Source: Sphingosinicella terrae (GTDB lineage: Bacteria; Pseudomonadota; Alphaproteobacteria; Sphingomonadales; Sphingomonadaceae). From it: a stretch of DNA of 40,859 nucleotides. The position numbers were made by a program, and so were the translations under genes. The notes under the pieces are model-generated. The model saw only the letters and a list, made by a program, of their open reading frames with translations, had not been told where the DNA came from and searched no databases. This document shows, piece by piece, positions 17,225-25,591 of this stretch; positions within the stretch are counted from its first letter, which is position 1, and every line of letters starts with the position of its first letter. The stretch lies in NCBI RefSeq assembly GCF_003347635.1, contig NZ_QDFY01000023.1:1-40859 (forward strand). Reading direction: 5' to 3'.

Positions 17225-18277
17225 TCAGCCTTCGGCATCGAGCATCGCCTGGATCTTCTGGCGCACCTTGACCGCGGGGGCGTCGGACCTGGCGAGGAGC
17301 TCTCGCTGCACCTTCGCCGCTTCCTCGACGCGACGCTCGACGATTTCGATCGCCGTCACATCCTGGCCGCGAACCTCGACGTCCATCCGGAGAAGGGCAG
17401 CGTCGAGCGCGTTGTCCTCGAGCCGGAAATTGCGGGTCATGAAACCCCAATAATGGGTCGTCGTCTCGGTCTCGGGGGTGATGCCGTGCAGGAAATAGAG
17501 CTCGCCAATCTCCGGGGGGACCGAGTCCAGGCCCGCCACGGCGGTGATCACCGGCCCGCTCGTCCTGATGAGCTCCGGGCCATAGAAATCGGTGACCGAC
17601 TCCATCTCGCACAGCCCGTCGAAGCGATGCTCGGCGCCATAGAGCAGATCGAAGAACCCGGTCCACGGCGTCTGCACCAGCCGCCGCAGCCGGAACGAGC
17701 GGTTGCGCTCCTCGGCGATCATCGGCGTCTTCTTGAACACGTCCCCGCCCGGGATATGGTGGTGGATGTAGGGCAGGTGGGTGAGGTCCATCAGATTGTC
17801 CACCAGCAGCTGCGAACGCCCGCGCAGGGGCAGCAGCGTCGCCCCGCAGAACCGCCAGCCGGGCCGGTCGAGGCCGAAATCGTCATAAGGCGGGATCAGC
17901 TCGGGATCGCAGCGTTCGGGATCTCCCATCCAGATCCAGCACAAGGGTCCCCGCTCCTCGATGCGGTAGGTGGGCTGGCAGAAGCCCGCGCCGGTCTCCT
18001 GGGCAGGGATGCGCACGCATTTGCCGTCCGCGGCGAAGGCGAAGCCATGATAGCCGCAGACGATCGCGTCGCCTTCGAGCCGGCCGAGGGCGAGCGGGTA
18101 GTAGCGATGCGGGCAGAGTCCGTACATCGCCACGGCGGCGCCGGCCTGCGTCCGGTACATGACGACCGGCTTGCCCAGCAACGTGCGCTCGATCGGATCT
18201 CGCGTGATCTCGTGGGCAAAGGCGGCGATATACCAGCGGTTTCTGACGAAGATCTCGTCCGCACGGAACGGGTACAC
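17225..18277 (-). CDS. Rieske non-heme iron oxygenase 2 (O-demethylase-type)
   Basis: 350 residues from GTG 18277, with GGGAG 7 nt upstream; a longer reading frame upstream would overlap the VOC gene and is not supported. Rieske ligands: Cys55, His57, Cys74, His77 (CPHR...CGYH). Mononuclear iron: Asp164, His167, His172 in NLMDLTHLPYIH. The start FVRNRWYIAAFAHEI, the LLGKPVVMYR strand and the HGITPETETTTHYWGF block are typical of the vanillate O-demethylase (VanA)/dicamba demethylase group. It follows the extradiol-type dioxygenase by 10 nt, suggesting demethylation to a catechol that the dioxygenase cleaves. No dedicated reductase is adjacent. Confidence 0.92.
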   Translation of the reverse strand: MYPFRADEIFVRNRWYIAAFAHEITRDPIERTLLGKPVVMYRTQAGAAVAMYGLCPHRYYPLALGRLEGDAIVCGYHGFAFAADGKCVRIPAQETGAGFCQPTYRIEERGPLCWIWMGDPERCDPELIPPYDDFGLDRPGWRFCGATLLPLRGRSQLLVDNLMDLTHLPYIHHHIPGGDVFKKTPMIAEERNRSFRLRRLVQTPWTGFFDLLYGAEHRFDGLCEMESVTDFYGPELIRTSGPVITAVAGLDSVPPEIGELYFLHGITPETETTTHYWGFMTRNFRLEDNALDAALLRMDVEVRGQDVTAIEIVERRVEEAAKVQRELLARSDAPAVKVRQKIQAMLDAEG

Positions 18278-18287
18278 GGCGTGCTCC

Positions 18288-19394
18288 CTACTCGGCGGCA
18301 GGAGGCTCCTCGCCCGCGTGATGGCCCTCCTTGTGGGTCGGGTTCGGCAGCGCACCCTGGCTGTCCCCCTCGGAGACCTCCGCCACCTCCGGCGGCTGGG
18401 CGGGGTGCGGCCGCACATTCTTTCCCGGCGTGCTCCCTTCGACATAGCCCATCTCCCACGGCGCTTCGTCGAATATCCACGGCTGGAGATTGTGCATGAA
18501 GCTCATCGTGCCGAACCGCGAGTTCCAGGTGCGGGGGATCCAGCTGTCGTCGAGAACGTCGCTGTCGGTGCCATATTCGGCGTCGCCGCCCGCGGGGCAG
18601 GGCAGGTACATGAAGACCGAGCTGGCGATGCGATGTCGGCCCAGGCCCCAGACCGATTTCTGCCAGCCGCGCCGCTCCATGTAGTTGGCGCCGACCATGA
18701 CCTCGTCAATGTCCTCGACGCCGTAGTTGACGTGGTTGAAGCGCGTCTTCCCGTCCAGGCCGGGAAAGGGCAGGTCGGCCTTGAGCCAGTAGATGTTGTG
18801 ATGGTCGTTCGTGCCGGGTGCGCGCGCGAAGACGCCGAAACCCTGCTGGATGTCCGACAGCCGGAAATCGAGGTTGTCCCGATACCAGGCCCAGCTGGCT
18901 TCGGGATCGGGAACCTGGAAGACGACGTGCTGGATGGTCTTGGGGTTCGCCTTCAGGCGCCATTTTCGATGCGTGTTGATCCGGTTGATGTTGCTGTAGC
19001 TGTTGACCGGATCGGGCGCTCCCCAGACCAGCTGCTTCGGGTAAAGGCGAAGGCCGCACGCGATGCCGTCGCCGTCGAGGAAGCGCGCAGTCCCGTCGGC
19101 ATCGATCGACACCTCGGTGCTCTGGCGGAGCTTTTCGACGACACGATCGAAATGCTTCTGGTTGGCGACTCCCCAGATGACCTGCTGGACGCCGTAGCCG
19201 ACAAGCTTCTGCCCCTCGACCCGTGCGGCCTCGAGCGGGCGAATGATCACGGACGAGCCTTCCTCGAGCTCGAACAAGGCCTCGTCGCGGCTCTTGGCGA
19301 CGAGCGGCAGGCCGAAGTCGACGAAATAACGGACGCATTCATCGAGATCCTCGACTCCGTACACGACTGTCTCGACGCCATTGATGCCGGCCAT
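18288..19394 (-). CDS. Two-domain VOC protein, type I extradiol dioxygenase-like
   Basis: 368 residues from the ATG at 19394 (GGAGAGG upstream). Two VOC (beta-alpha-beta3) modules occupy about 5-120 and 150-290. The second contains His156 (IQHVVFQVPD), His221 (FNHVNYGVED) and Glu273 (GDAEYGTD). Their order and spacing (65 and 52 residues) mirror the Fe(II) ligands of BphC-type extradiol dioxygenases (His146, His210, Glu260). The expected reaction is meta cleavage of a catechol. A tail of about 60 residues, Pro/Glu/His-rich near its end (PHPAQPPEVAEV...EEPPAAE), extends past the domain and is unusual. It is the first structural gene after lysR, with the Rieske gene behind it. Another VOC function cannot be ruled out. 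Confidence 0.85.
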   Translation of the reverse strand: MAGINGVETVVYGVEDLDECVRYFVDFGLPLVAKSRDEALFELEEGSSVIIRPLEAARVEGQKLVGYGVQQVIWGVANQKHFDRVVEKLRQSTEVSIDADGTARFLDGDGIACGLRLYPKQLVWGAPDPVNSYSNINRINTHRKWRLKANPKTIQHVVFQVPDPEASWAWYRDNLDFRLSDIQQGFGVFARAPGTNDHHNIYWLKADLPFPGLDGKTRFNHVNYGVEDIDEVMVGANYMERRGWQKSVWGLGRHRIASSVFMYLPCPAGGDAEYGTDSDVLDDSWIPRTWNSRFGTMSFMHNLQPWIFDEAPWEMGYVEGSTPGKNVRPHPAQPPEVAEVSEGDSQGALPNPTHKEGHHAGEEPPAAE

Positions 19395-19453
19395 GTGCCT
19401 CTCCGCTCTGGTTCTTCGCGTTAGTAGGTCGGCGCAAACCATGGCGGAAATCG

Positions 19454-19464
19454 ATTGGCGCAAT
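19454..19464. promoter_or_regulatory. Candidate LysR-type operator ahead of the VOC dioxygenase
   Basis: ATTGGCGCAAT is a perfect interrupted palindrome (ATTG-GCG-CAAT), about 60 bp upstream of the VOC gene start and 30 bp past the lysR stop. Its size and spacing fit a LysR-type half-site pair (T-N11-A across 19451-19463). It would allow the upstream lysR product to control the dioxygenase operon separately from its own promoter. By inspection only. Confidence 0.35.
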
Positions 19465-19493
19465 GCGACCTATAAGCACTCGCCCTGCGTTTC

Positions 19494-20414
19494 CTACTCC
19501 ACCGGATTTCGCGGAAGCGCGGCGGCCCTCGCCTTGAAGAGGCCGACGAGCCATTGCACCCCATGGTCGTTCGTCCTCAGGCTGTGCCACTGCATCTCCT
19601 CGACGACTGCAGGCATCGGCAGCGGCGGCGCGTGGATCGTTATCGGAAGCCGCTTGGCAAAATATTCCGCGTGCCGGCGATACATCGTCGCGAGCCGATC
19701 GGTCCCCACGACCGCCGGAGGCAGCGCCGCGAAGCTGGGCATGCTGACTTCGACCCGCCGGTTGAGCCCCTGCTGGGCGAAGAATAGCTCGGTGAAGGCG
19801 GGATGACGCTCGGGACCGAAGACGGCGATGACGTGACCGGCCTCGATAAAGGATTCCCGGGTCAGGCCATCCTTGTGCCGGCCTTCGGACCAGCAGATCA
19901 CGGCATGCTCATCCGAATAGAGAGGTTGCTTCGGATGGGCATCGCTGAGGTGAGTGTTGATCGTGATCATCAGGTCGATCTCCCCGCGCTCGAGGCGTTC
20001 TCCGCCAAGCCGGTCCGGTGAAGACAACTCGAACGTGACGCCCGGGGCCTGGTTGTACGCGTCGAGGAGCACGTCGCCGACGAGGACATGATAGGCATAA
20101 TCCGAAGCGACGATGCTGAACTTGCGCTCGGCCGTCGCCGGGTCGAATTCGAGCGGCGTGGTGATCCGGGAGCGGATGAACAAAAGCGCCTCGCGAACCG
20201 GCCCGCGCAGTTCCTCGGCTTTCGGGGTGAGGATCATCTGCCGTCCCGACTGTACCAGCAGGTCGTCCGCGAAATAGTCGCGCAACCGGTTGAGCGCGCC
20301 GCTCAGCGCTGGCTGGCTGAGATAGAGGCGCTTGGCGGCCGAGGAAACGCTGCGATCCTCGATCAGCGCGTCGAGCGCCACCAGCAGGTTGAGGTCGAGC
20401 CTGTCGAAGCGCAT
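19494..20414 (-). CDS. LysR-family regulator, NodD/LinR-like branch
   Basis: 306 residues; ribosome binding site AAGGAGGGG before the ATG. The N-terminal helix-turn-helix (about 5-65) reads DLNLLVALDALIEDRSVSSAAKRLYLSQPALSGALNRLRDYF, close to the NodD-like subgroup. The C-terminal periplasmic-binding-like domain (about 90-300) binds the inducer, in this subgroup often an aromatic compound. It is divergent from the NTF2-FAH-SDR-cupin operon (start 20638) and upstream of the VOC-Rieske-methyltransferase operon on its own strand, so it is placed to control both. Which compound it senses is not visible. Confidence 0.9.
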   Translation of the reverse strand: MRFDRLDLNLLVALDALIEDRSVSSAAKRLYLSQPALSGALNRLRDYFADDLLVQSGRQMILTPKAEELRGPVREALLFIRSRITTPLEFDPATAERKFSIVASDYAYHVLVGDVLLDAYNQAPGVTFELSSPDRLGGERLERGEIDLMITINTHLSDAHPKQPLYSDEHAVICWSEGRHKDGLTRESFIEAGHVIAVFGPERHPAFTELFFAQQGLNRRVEVSMPSFAALPPAVVGTDRLATMYRRHAEYFAKRLPITIHAPPLPMPAVVEEMQWHSLRTNDHGVQWLVGLFKARAAALPRNPVE

Positions 20415-20637
20415 CGCTCCATCCCCTCCTTGCGCCCGCGGAATTCCGCTGAGCCTGACTCACCTGACGTATCAGCAGATGATGCAGTTTGCCAGCCGAT
20501 CCATTCGCCGCGCCGATTGGCATCGAGCTATCGCGCCGGATGATGGCTGCAACCGCGCCTTCCGATTGGACCGTGGGCAGAAGGCGAACCTATCAAGGAA
20601 GACCCGGGGCAGAGGCGCCGGCGGGAGGAGGGGATCG
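20415..20637. promoter_or_regulatory. Divergent control region between lysR and the NTF2/FAH operon
   Basis: 223 bp between the two divergent starts. On the plus strand it holds TCCGATTGGACC (20561-20572), with CTATCA 18 nt after TTGGAC, as a likely promoter for the 20638 gene. It also has two further GCCGAT repeats (about 20493 and 20510), the second as CCGATTGGCATCG, and AGCTATCGCGCCGGAT (20527-20542), resembling the sequence ahead of Rieske oxygenase 3 at 35668. These are candidate binding sites for the LysR protein; none is proven. Confidence 0.45.
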
Positions 20638-21105
20638 ATGGCGTCCATCGCCGAATTCGGGAGCGGCAACGGGCCCTCGGGAAACGGTCTGGAGGCCGAG
20701 CTGATCGGCCTCGAGGCGTCGCGTCGGGACGCGCTCGTGAACGACGATATGAACCGGCTGGGGGAGCTCGTCTCGGAGGACCTGGTGCACGTGCACGCGA
20801 CCGGCATGGTTCATGGCAAGGCCGATCTACTCGACCATGCCGGACGGTTTCTGCAGTTCCTGGACGTGAGACGCGGTCCCCTTCTGGTGCGGCCGCTTGG
20901 AGCGGATGCGGCCGTCATGACCGGGCCGATGACGAACGTGGTGAGGCGCCGCGGCCAGGATGAAGAAGTCGAGGTGAAGGCGTTCGTGACGCAGGTCTGG
21001 GCGCGCCGGGACGGACGCTGGCAAATCGTCAGCTTCCATGCGGTGCGCCTTTCCGTGCCCGGTCCAGGTCCAGGTCCAGGTCCAGGTCCAGAGGAGTCCC
21101 AATGA
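20638..21105 (+). CDS. NTF2-like/SnoaL-type small protein with (Pro-Gly)n tail
   Basis: 155 residues; GGGAGGAGGGG precedes the ATG at 20638. The body fits the DUF4440/SnoaL cone fold: an N-terminal helix with LIGLEASRRDALVNDDMNRLGELVSEDLVHVHATG, a central HGKADLLDH, and the end strand VTQVWARRDGRWQIVSFHAVRL. Such proteins act as small isomerases, cyclases or dehydratases, or as accessory proteins in catabolic operons. The last 16 residues are a VPGPGPGPGPGPEESQ tail encoded by five tandem GGTCCA hexamers (21061-21090). The stop overlaps the next ATG. Function unknown; it is the first gene of the plus-strand operon divergent from lysR. Confidence 0.8.
   Translation: MASIAEFGSGNGPSGNGLEAELIGLEASRRDALVNDDMNRLGELVSEDLVHVHATGMVHGKADLLDHAGRFLQFLDVRRGPLLVRPLGADAAVMTGPMTNVVRRRGQDEEVEVKAFVTQVWARRDGRWQIVSFHAVRLSVPGPGPGPGPGPEESQ
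21061..21090 (+). repeat. (GGTCCA)5 tandem hexanucleotide repeat
   Basis: Five perfect copies of GGTCCA lie in frame at the 3' end of the NTF2-like gene and encode Gly-Pro dipeptides. Changes in copy number would lengthen or shorten the tail by two residues without a frameshift. Confidence 0.95.
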
Positions 21106-22103
21106 TGAGCGATATCTATGCGCTCGGCACCTTCTCGGAAGGCGCCGGCGGCCACTGGCCCGGCGTCATCCGGGGTGGACGCGTGGCCGCGCTGGCGAAG
21201 CTGATTCCCGTGGCGCCGGCCGACCTACTGTCGGTGTTCCGGCAATGGGAGGTCTGGGGCGCCCGGATCGATGCTGCCGTCGCTTCCGCGCAGGAGGGAT
21301 GGTGGCGGCCGGAGGGGGAGCTGGTCGCCCATCTACCCTGCATGCCCGACAACCTGTTCGGGGCGGGCGCCAATTACCGCAAGCATGTCATCGAGCTCAT
21401 CGTCGACAGCGGCGCCGGCGGCACGGGGCATCTCAGCCCCGAGGAACGGCGCGCTTATGGCGAGCGGGAAATGGACCAGCGCGCCGCAAGCGGCAAGCCG
21501 TTCGTCTGGGTGGCCGCCCGGAGCAGCATCGCAGGCCCGGAGCGGGCGCTCGTCCTCCCGCACGACATCCAGCAGCCGGACTGGGAGCTCGAGCTGGCCG
21601 TCCTGATCGGCAGGAGGGCGCGACGCGTGCCCGCGGCGCGGGCGCTGGACCATGTCGCCGGATATATGATCGCCAACGACATCACAGCGCGCGAGCTGGT
21701 GACGCGGTCGGACCTCAAGAATCTGGGCATGGACTGGATGGCCTGCAAGGGCTCGCCCGGCTTCAAGATCCTGGGTCCCTATGTCACGCCGGCCCGCTTC
21801 GTCGCCGATCCGCAGAAGCTCCACATCCGGCTGAGCCTCAACGGCGAGGTGATGCAGGATGAAGGCACGGACGACATGATCTTCGGGGTGGCCCAGATCA
21901 TTGAATTCGTCTCGGCGCATTGCGAGCTGCAGCCTGGCGACGTGATCATGACCGGATCCCCTTCGGGCAACGGCACGCATTATGGTCGCTTCCTCCGCGA
22001 CGGCGACGAGATGCGCGGAGAGATTGACGGCCTGGTCGGGGCGCAGGTGGTGCGCTGCGTCGGCGAGCCGGTAGGGAGCGGCAAGGCCTTCGAGGCGGCT
22101 TGA
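21102..22103 (+). CDS. Fumarylacetoacetate hydrolase-family protein 1
   Basis: 333 residues from ATG 21102 (a second ATG follows at 21105; GAGGAG lies upstream). The FAH C-terminal domain is clear: GAGANYRKHV (88-97), metal ligands Glu162 and Glu164 in DWELELAVLIG, Asp193 in ANDITARE, then GFKILGPYVTP and the closing GDVIMTGSPSGNG. The family uses Mg or Mn to hydrolyse C-C bonds of 1,3-diketones, or to decarboxylate, hydrate or isomerise ring-fission products. The N-terminal 85 residues form the usual lead-in domain. It overlaps the NTF2-like gene (ATGA) and precedes a DenD-like dehydrogenase by 4 nt. A downstream step of a meta-cleavage-like route is likely. Confidence 0.9.
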   Translation: MMSDIYALGTFSEGAGGHWPGVIRGGRVAALAKLIPVAPADLLSVFRQWEVWGARIDAAVASAQEGWWRPEGELVAHLPCMPDNLFGAGANYRKHVIELIVDSGAGGTGHLSPEERRAYGEREMDQRAASGKPFVWVAARSSIAGPERALVLPHDIQQPDWELELAVLIGRRARRVPAARALDHVAGYMIANDITARELVTRSDLKNLGMDWMACKGSPGFKILGPYVTPARFVADPQKLHIRLSLNGEVMQDEGTDDMIFGVAQIIEFVSAHCELQPGDVIMTGSPSGNGTHYGRFLRDGDEMRGEIDGLVGAQVVRCVGEPVGSGKAFEAA

Positions 22104-22107
22104 CCCG

Positions 22108-23037
22108 ATGCGCGTCCTGATCACCGGTGCCGGCGGCTTCTTGGGACGCGCCCTGGTCCGCATCCTTGCCGGCGCGCATCAGGTCGTGGCGCTCGACCGC
22201 GACTGCGGGAGCGTCCCGCGCGGCGGCAATGTCGCCTGCGTGACCGGCGATATCGCCGATCCCGAAGTGCAGGCCCGGGCCGTCGGCAACGGCTGCGATG
22301 CATTGATTCATCTTGCCACGATCCCCGGCGGGGCCGCGGAGCAGGATCCGGAGGCGGCCCGGCGCGTCAACCTCGATGCCGGCATCTCCCTCGTCGAAGC
22401 CGCGGCCCGCGCCGGCACGCGCCCCCGGCTGCTGTTCGCGAGCAGCATCGCGGTGCTCGGCGATCAGCTTCCGGAATCGGTCGACGATTCCACGCCGCTG
22501 CGGCCCAGCCTCGTTTACGGGGCGCACAAGGCGATGATGGAGCAATGGCTCGCCACGCTCACCCGCCGCGGTGCGATCAGCGGGTTGTCGCTTCGCTTGC
22601 CCGGAATCGTCGCGCGGCCTCCGGGAACATCCGGCTTGAAATCGGCCTTCGTCAGCGAAGTCTTTCATGCCGCTCTCTCAGCGCGGGCCTTCATCTGCCC
22701 CGTGTCGGCCGAAGCGACGATGTGGCTGATGTCGGCCGACAGGGCCGCGGCCAATTTCCGCCACGCGCTGGAGAACGGGACGCAAGGCGGCGAGCCATTC
22801 GCCCTGACGCTCCCGGCGGTCCGCACCTCGATGGGCGCGCTCGTCGAGGAAATCGCCCGGCAGGCCGGCAGCGACCCGGATCTCGTCAGTTACGAGCCTG
22901 ATCCCGCGCTCGAGGCACGATTCGGCCGCTATCCCCCGCTCGATGCGCCGGCCGCGCGGGCGGCCGGCTTTTCGGACGACGGCTCTCTCGAAGATCTCGT
23001 CGCGGCGGCCATTGCCCATGTCGGGGACGAAGGATGA
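22108..23037 (+). CDS. Extended SDR, D-erythronate dehydrogenase (DenD)-like
   Basis: 309 residues. N-terminal GAGGFLG (7-13) and catalytic Ser112/113, Tyr137 and Lys141 (ASSIAVLG...YGAHK) define an NAD-dependent extended SDR. The SAEATMWLMSADRAAANFRHALE segment and the LP-x-x-R-T-S-M stretch resemble the DenD subgroup, which oxidises D-erythronate-type hydroxyacids to 2-oxo acids. Here it could instead oxidise a hydroxylated ring-fission intermediate. It sits between the FAH gene and the cupin gene, the latter overlapping its stop (ATGA). Family certain, subgroup probable, substrate unknown. Confidence 0.86.
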   Translation: MRVLITGAGGFLGRALVRILAGAHQVVALDRDCGSVPRGGNVACVTGDIADPEVQARAVGNGCDALIHLATIPGGAAEQDPEAARRVNLDAGISLVEAAARAGTRPRLLFASSIAVLGDQLPESVDDSTPLRPSLVYGAHKAMMEQWLATLTRRGAISGLSLRLPGIVARPPGTSGLKSAFVSEVFHAALSARAFICPVSAEATMWLMSADRAAANFRHALENGTQGGEPFALTLPAVRTSMGALVEEIARQAGSDPDLVSYEPDPALEARFGRYPPLDAPAARAAGFSDDGSLEDLVAAAIAHVGDEG

Positions 23038-23537
23038 CCATCGGCCGCAGCCGCCTTCCGCCGGTCCGGCGCGTCGTCACCGGCCATGACCGCGAGGGGC
23101 ATGCCGTTTTCCGTTCCGATGAGCGGTTCCCGACCGAGGCCATTCCGGGGGGCGATGCGTCCTTCGCATTGATATGGACCACCGCAACGGTGCCCGCAGA
23201 CAATAATGACGAGACGGAAGGGCGCGAGCGCGAGGCCGGGCTCACCATCCGCCAGGGCTCGGTGATCCGGGTCGTCGACATGGCCCCCGGCGGCGTGTCG
23301 CCGATGCACCGTACCGACAGCATCGACTATGGCATCGTGCTCAGTGGCCGCGTCCAGCTCGAGCTCGACCATGGCGCGAGCATGCTGCTGGGTCCCGGCG
23401 ACATCATCGTGCAGCGCGGCACGATTCATCTCTGGCGCAATCCCAGCGCATCGGAGCCGTGCCGGATCGTCTTCGTCCTTATCGAAGCGGAACCCTACGT
23501 CCACGACGGCAGGCTGCTGGGCGAGGTGCAGCCGTGA
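23034..23537 (+). CDS. Cupin-domain protein
   Basis: 167 residues. A single cupin barrel is visible: motif 1 region PGGVSPMHRTDSIDYGIVLSGRVQLEL (about 86-112) and motif 2 LGPGDIIVQRGTIHLWRNPS (about 117-136). The metal-binding set looks reduced: His92, a Tyr-Gly instead of a second His, and His131. It may bind a metal weakly or serve as a small-molecule isomerase or sensor. Its ATG overlaps the SDR stop (ATGA). Small cupins of this sort recur in aromatic operons without known activity. About 100 nt separate it from the next gene. Confidence 0.82.
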   Translation: MTIGRSRLPPVRRVVTGHDREGHAVFRSDERFPTEAIPGGDASFALIWTTATVPADNNDETEGREREAGLTIRQGSVIRVVDMAPGGVSPMHRTDSIDYGIVLSGRVQLELDHGASMLLGPGDIIVQRGTIHLWRNPSASEPCRIVFVLIEAEPYVHDGRLLGEVQP

Positions 23538-23643
23538 CCCATGTCGGGTCCAGCCAGGCATCACAGCGGCTTTGGCACGGTCGCTCGAAGGAGCGAGCAG
23601 GCGGCGTGGGCGGGAGTCCCCGCCAGGCTGAAACCTGAGCAGG

Positions 23644-24366
23644 ATGGAGCTGGTCATGGAGCACCGATACGCCGAGGGTGCGACCGAGCTGGTCGGCTAT
23701 GTCGCGCGGCCGGAGGGAAGCACGCGGCGCCCCGGCATCCTCGTGGCTCACGAAGCGCCGGGTCTGGGCGAGCATCCGAAGATGCGCGCGCGCATGCTTG
23801 CCGAGCTCGGCTATGTCGCGCTTGCCGCCGACCTTTACGGGGGTGGGGCGCTGCACCAGGGGCCGGCAGCCTTTCAGCAGCTGAGCGGGATGCGGAGCGA
23901 CCCCGGGCTGCTCCGCCGCCGGGTGACCGCCGGGTTCGAATCGCTCGCCGCCCTAGAAGGCGTGGACCCCGGCCGCATCGCCGCGATCGGCTTCTGCCTG
24001 GGGGGAATGGCGGTCCTCGAGCTCGCCCGAACCGGCGCGGACCTTCGCGCCGCGGTGAGCTTCCACGGCCTGCTGGAGACTCGGCAACCCGCTGCCGCGG
24101 GCGCCGTCAGGGCCCCCATCCTGGCCTGCACGGGAAGCGAGGATCCGCTCGTTCCGCCCGAGCAGGTCGCCGCTTTCGAGCAGGAGATGTCGGCGGCGCA
24201 GGCGGACTGGCAGCTCGTCACCTTCGGCGGCGCACGTCACGCCTTCACCAATCGTCACGCCGCCATGGCGGGCAATGCCGCGCTCGAATGGAAGCCGCAG
24301 GCGGACCGCCGCGCCTGGGCGTTCATGGTCGCCTTCCTTGCGGACTGCCTGGGAGAGGAAGGATGA
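23644..24366 (+). CDS. Dienelactone hydrolase-family protein
   Basis: 240 residues from ATG 23644 (an internal ATG at 23656 is an alternative start). It is an alpha/beta hydrolase with a cysteine nucleophile: GFCLGG with Cys118, then Asp167 (GSEDPLVPPE) and His199 (ARHAF), the Cys-Asp-His triad of dienelactone hydrolase. The AHEAPGLGEHPKMRARMLAELGYVALAADLYG start is characteristic. DLH opens dienelactones from chlorocatechol or similar ring cleavage to maleylacetates; wider members hydrolyse esters and lactones. Its stop overlaps the following monooxygenase start (ATGA). A lactone-hydrolysing step is likely. Confidence 0.9.
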   Translation: MELVMEHRYAEGATELVGYVARPEGSTRRPGILVAHEAPGLGEHPKMRARMLAELGYVALAADLYGGGALHQGPAAFQQLSGMRSDPGLLRRRVTAGFESLAALEGVDPGRIAAIGFCLGGMAVLELARTGADLRAAVSFHGLLETRQPAAAGAVRAPILACTGSEDPLVPPEQVAAFEQEMSAAQADWQLVTFGGARHAFTNRHAAMAGNAALEWKPQADRRAWAFMVAFLADCLGEEG

Positions 24367-25481
24367 TGATCAAGTCCGCTTTGATCGTGGGCGGCGGCAT
24401 CGCCGGTCTGGTAAGCGCGCGCGCATTGGCGCTGCGCGGCGTCGGCGTGACGCTGCTCGAGCGCAAGCCGGTGGTCGAGGACGATGGCGGAATTGGAATC
24501 GGGCTTCAGAACAATGCGATGAACGCGCTCGCCGAGATAGGCGTGGCGCAGATGGTGGTCGACCAGGGCGTTGCCGTGGACTCGATCGGCGTCTACGCGC
24601 CCGACGGACGGATGCTGCATGAGCGGCCCACCGACCGCTGGTGCGGATCGCCCTGGCCCGGCTACACCGGAATCACGCGTTCAGCCTTTCATGCCCTCCT
24701 GCTCGCCGCCGCCATCGAGGCAGGGGTGGAGCTGCGTACGGGAATGGACGTCGTCGAGGTCGAGCCCGAACGCGCTGAACTGCGTACCCGGACAGGCGAG
24801 CGGCTCTCAGCCGACCTGGTGGTCGGTGCCGACGGAATCTATTCAAGGCTGCGCAGGGCGATGTTCCCGGAGCACGGTCGCGCCGTGCCGACCGGCGAGA
24901 GCGTTTGGCGCGCCCGGGTTCCGAACGTGCGCAAGCAACGGATCTCGATGATGTTCGGCGCCGGCGTCGGCACGATCGGACTGACGCCGCTGCGCGACGA
25001 CACCTACTTTTACGTCGTCGACCGCAGCGAACGCGCGCCGCCGCGCGGTGCGCCCGACATGGCCGAGCGGCTACATGCCTTGATCGGCCATGTCCCGGGT
25101 TTTCCCGCCGAGCTGGCCGGCCAGCTATCGCGGCTTCCCGGCGACGTCACTTACCGGCCGCTCGAGACCGTGCGCCTCGCGCCGCCTTGGCACAAGGGCC
25201 GGGTGCTGCTCATCGGCGATGCGGCCCATGCCGGTCCGCCGACCTTGGCCCAGGGCGCAGCAATGGGCATCGAGGATGGCGTCGTCCTTGCGCAGACGCT
25301 TGCGAGCGAGCTCGACCTCGATACGGCTCTCGCCGCCTTCATGAGACGGCGCTGGCCGAGGGTAAGCACGATCGTCGACGCCAGCCTCACCATCGCGCGA
25401 GCGCAGATGGAGCCGAATGGACAGGCCGCGATGGCGGAAGCAGGCAAGGCGGCCGCCGCGGCGCTGGCGAAGCCCTTTTGA
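24363..25481 (+). CDS. FAD-dependent aromatic monooxygenase 2
   Basis: 372 residues; ATG 24363 or 24366, overlapping the DLH stop. FAD motif LIVGGGIAGLVSA near the N-terminus, DLVVGADGIYSRLRR as the DG motif, and VLLIGDAAHAGPPTLAQGAAMGIEDG as the GD motif. It is a class A flavin hydroxylase similar in build to the one at 7626-8753, but with a different pocket and a Gly-Pro-Pro in place of Thr-Thr-Pro after GDAAHA. It probably hydroxylates a phenolic intermediate upstream of ring cleavage. It is the sixth gene of the run starting at 20638; a reductase follows after about 110 nt. Confidence 0.88.
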   Translation: MMIKSALIVGGGIAGLVSARALALRGVGVTLLERKPVVEDDGGIGIGLQNNAMNALAEIGVAQMVVDQGVAVDSIGVYAPDGRMLHERPTDRWCGSPWPGYTGITRSAFHALLLAAAIEAGVELRTGMDVVEVEPERAELRTRTGERLSADLVVGADGIYSRLRRAMFPEHGRAVPTGESVWRARVPNVRKQRISMMFGAGVGTIGLTPLRDDTYFYVVDRSERAPPRGAPDMAERLHALIGHVPGFPAELAGQLSRLPGDVTYRPLETVRLAPPWHKGRVLLIGDAAHAGPPTLAQGAAMGIEDGVVLAQTLASELDLDTALAAFMRRRWPRVSTIVDASLTIARAQMEPNGQAAMAEAGKAAAAALAKPF

Positions 25482-25591
25482 CCGGGCGTGGGCTGATCTC
25501 GGCGAGCGCCGGGCGCCGATGGCCCAGCGCGAGGGCGCGCCGTAGTCGGCCCCAATGATTGTCGACGCCCGCCGGGGTGCTAGGGGGAAAG

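Noticed and set aside
21061-21090. CRISPR-like or mobile-element repeat
   Set aside because: It is a short perfect tandem hexamer inside a reading frame with no spacers.
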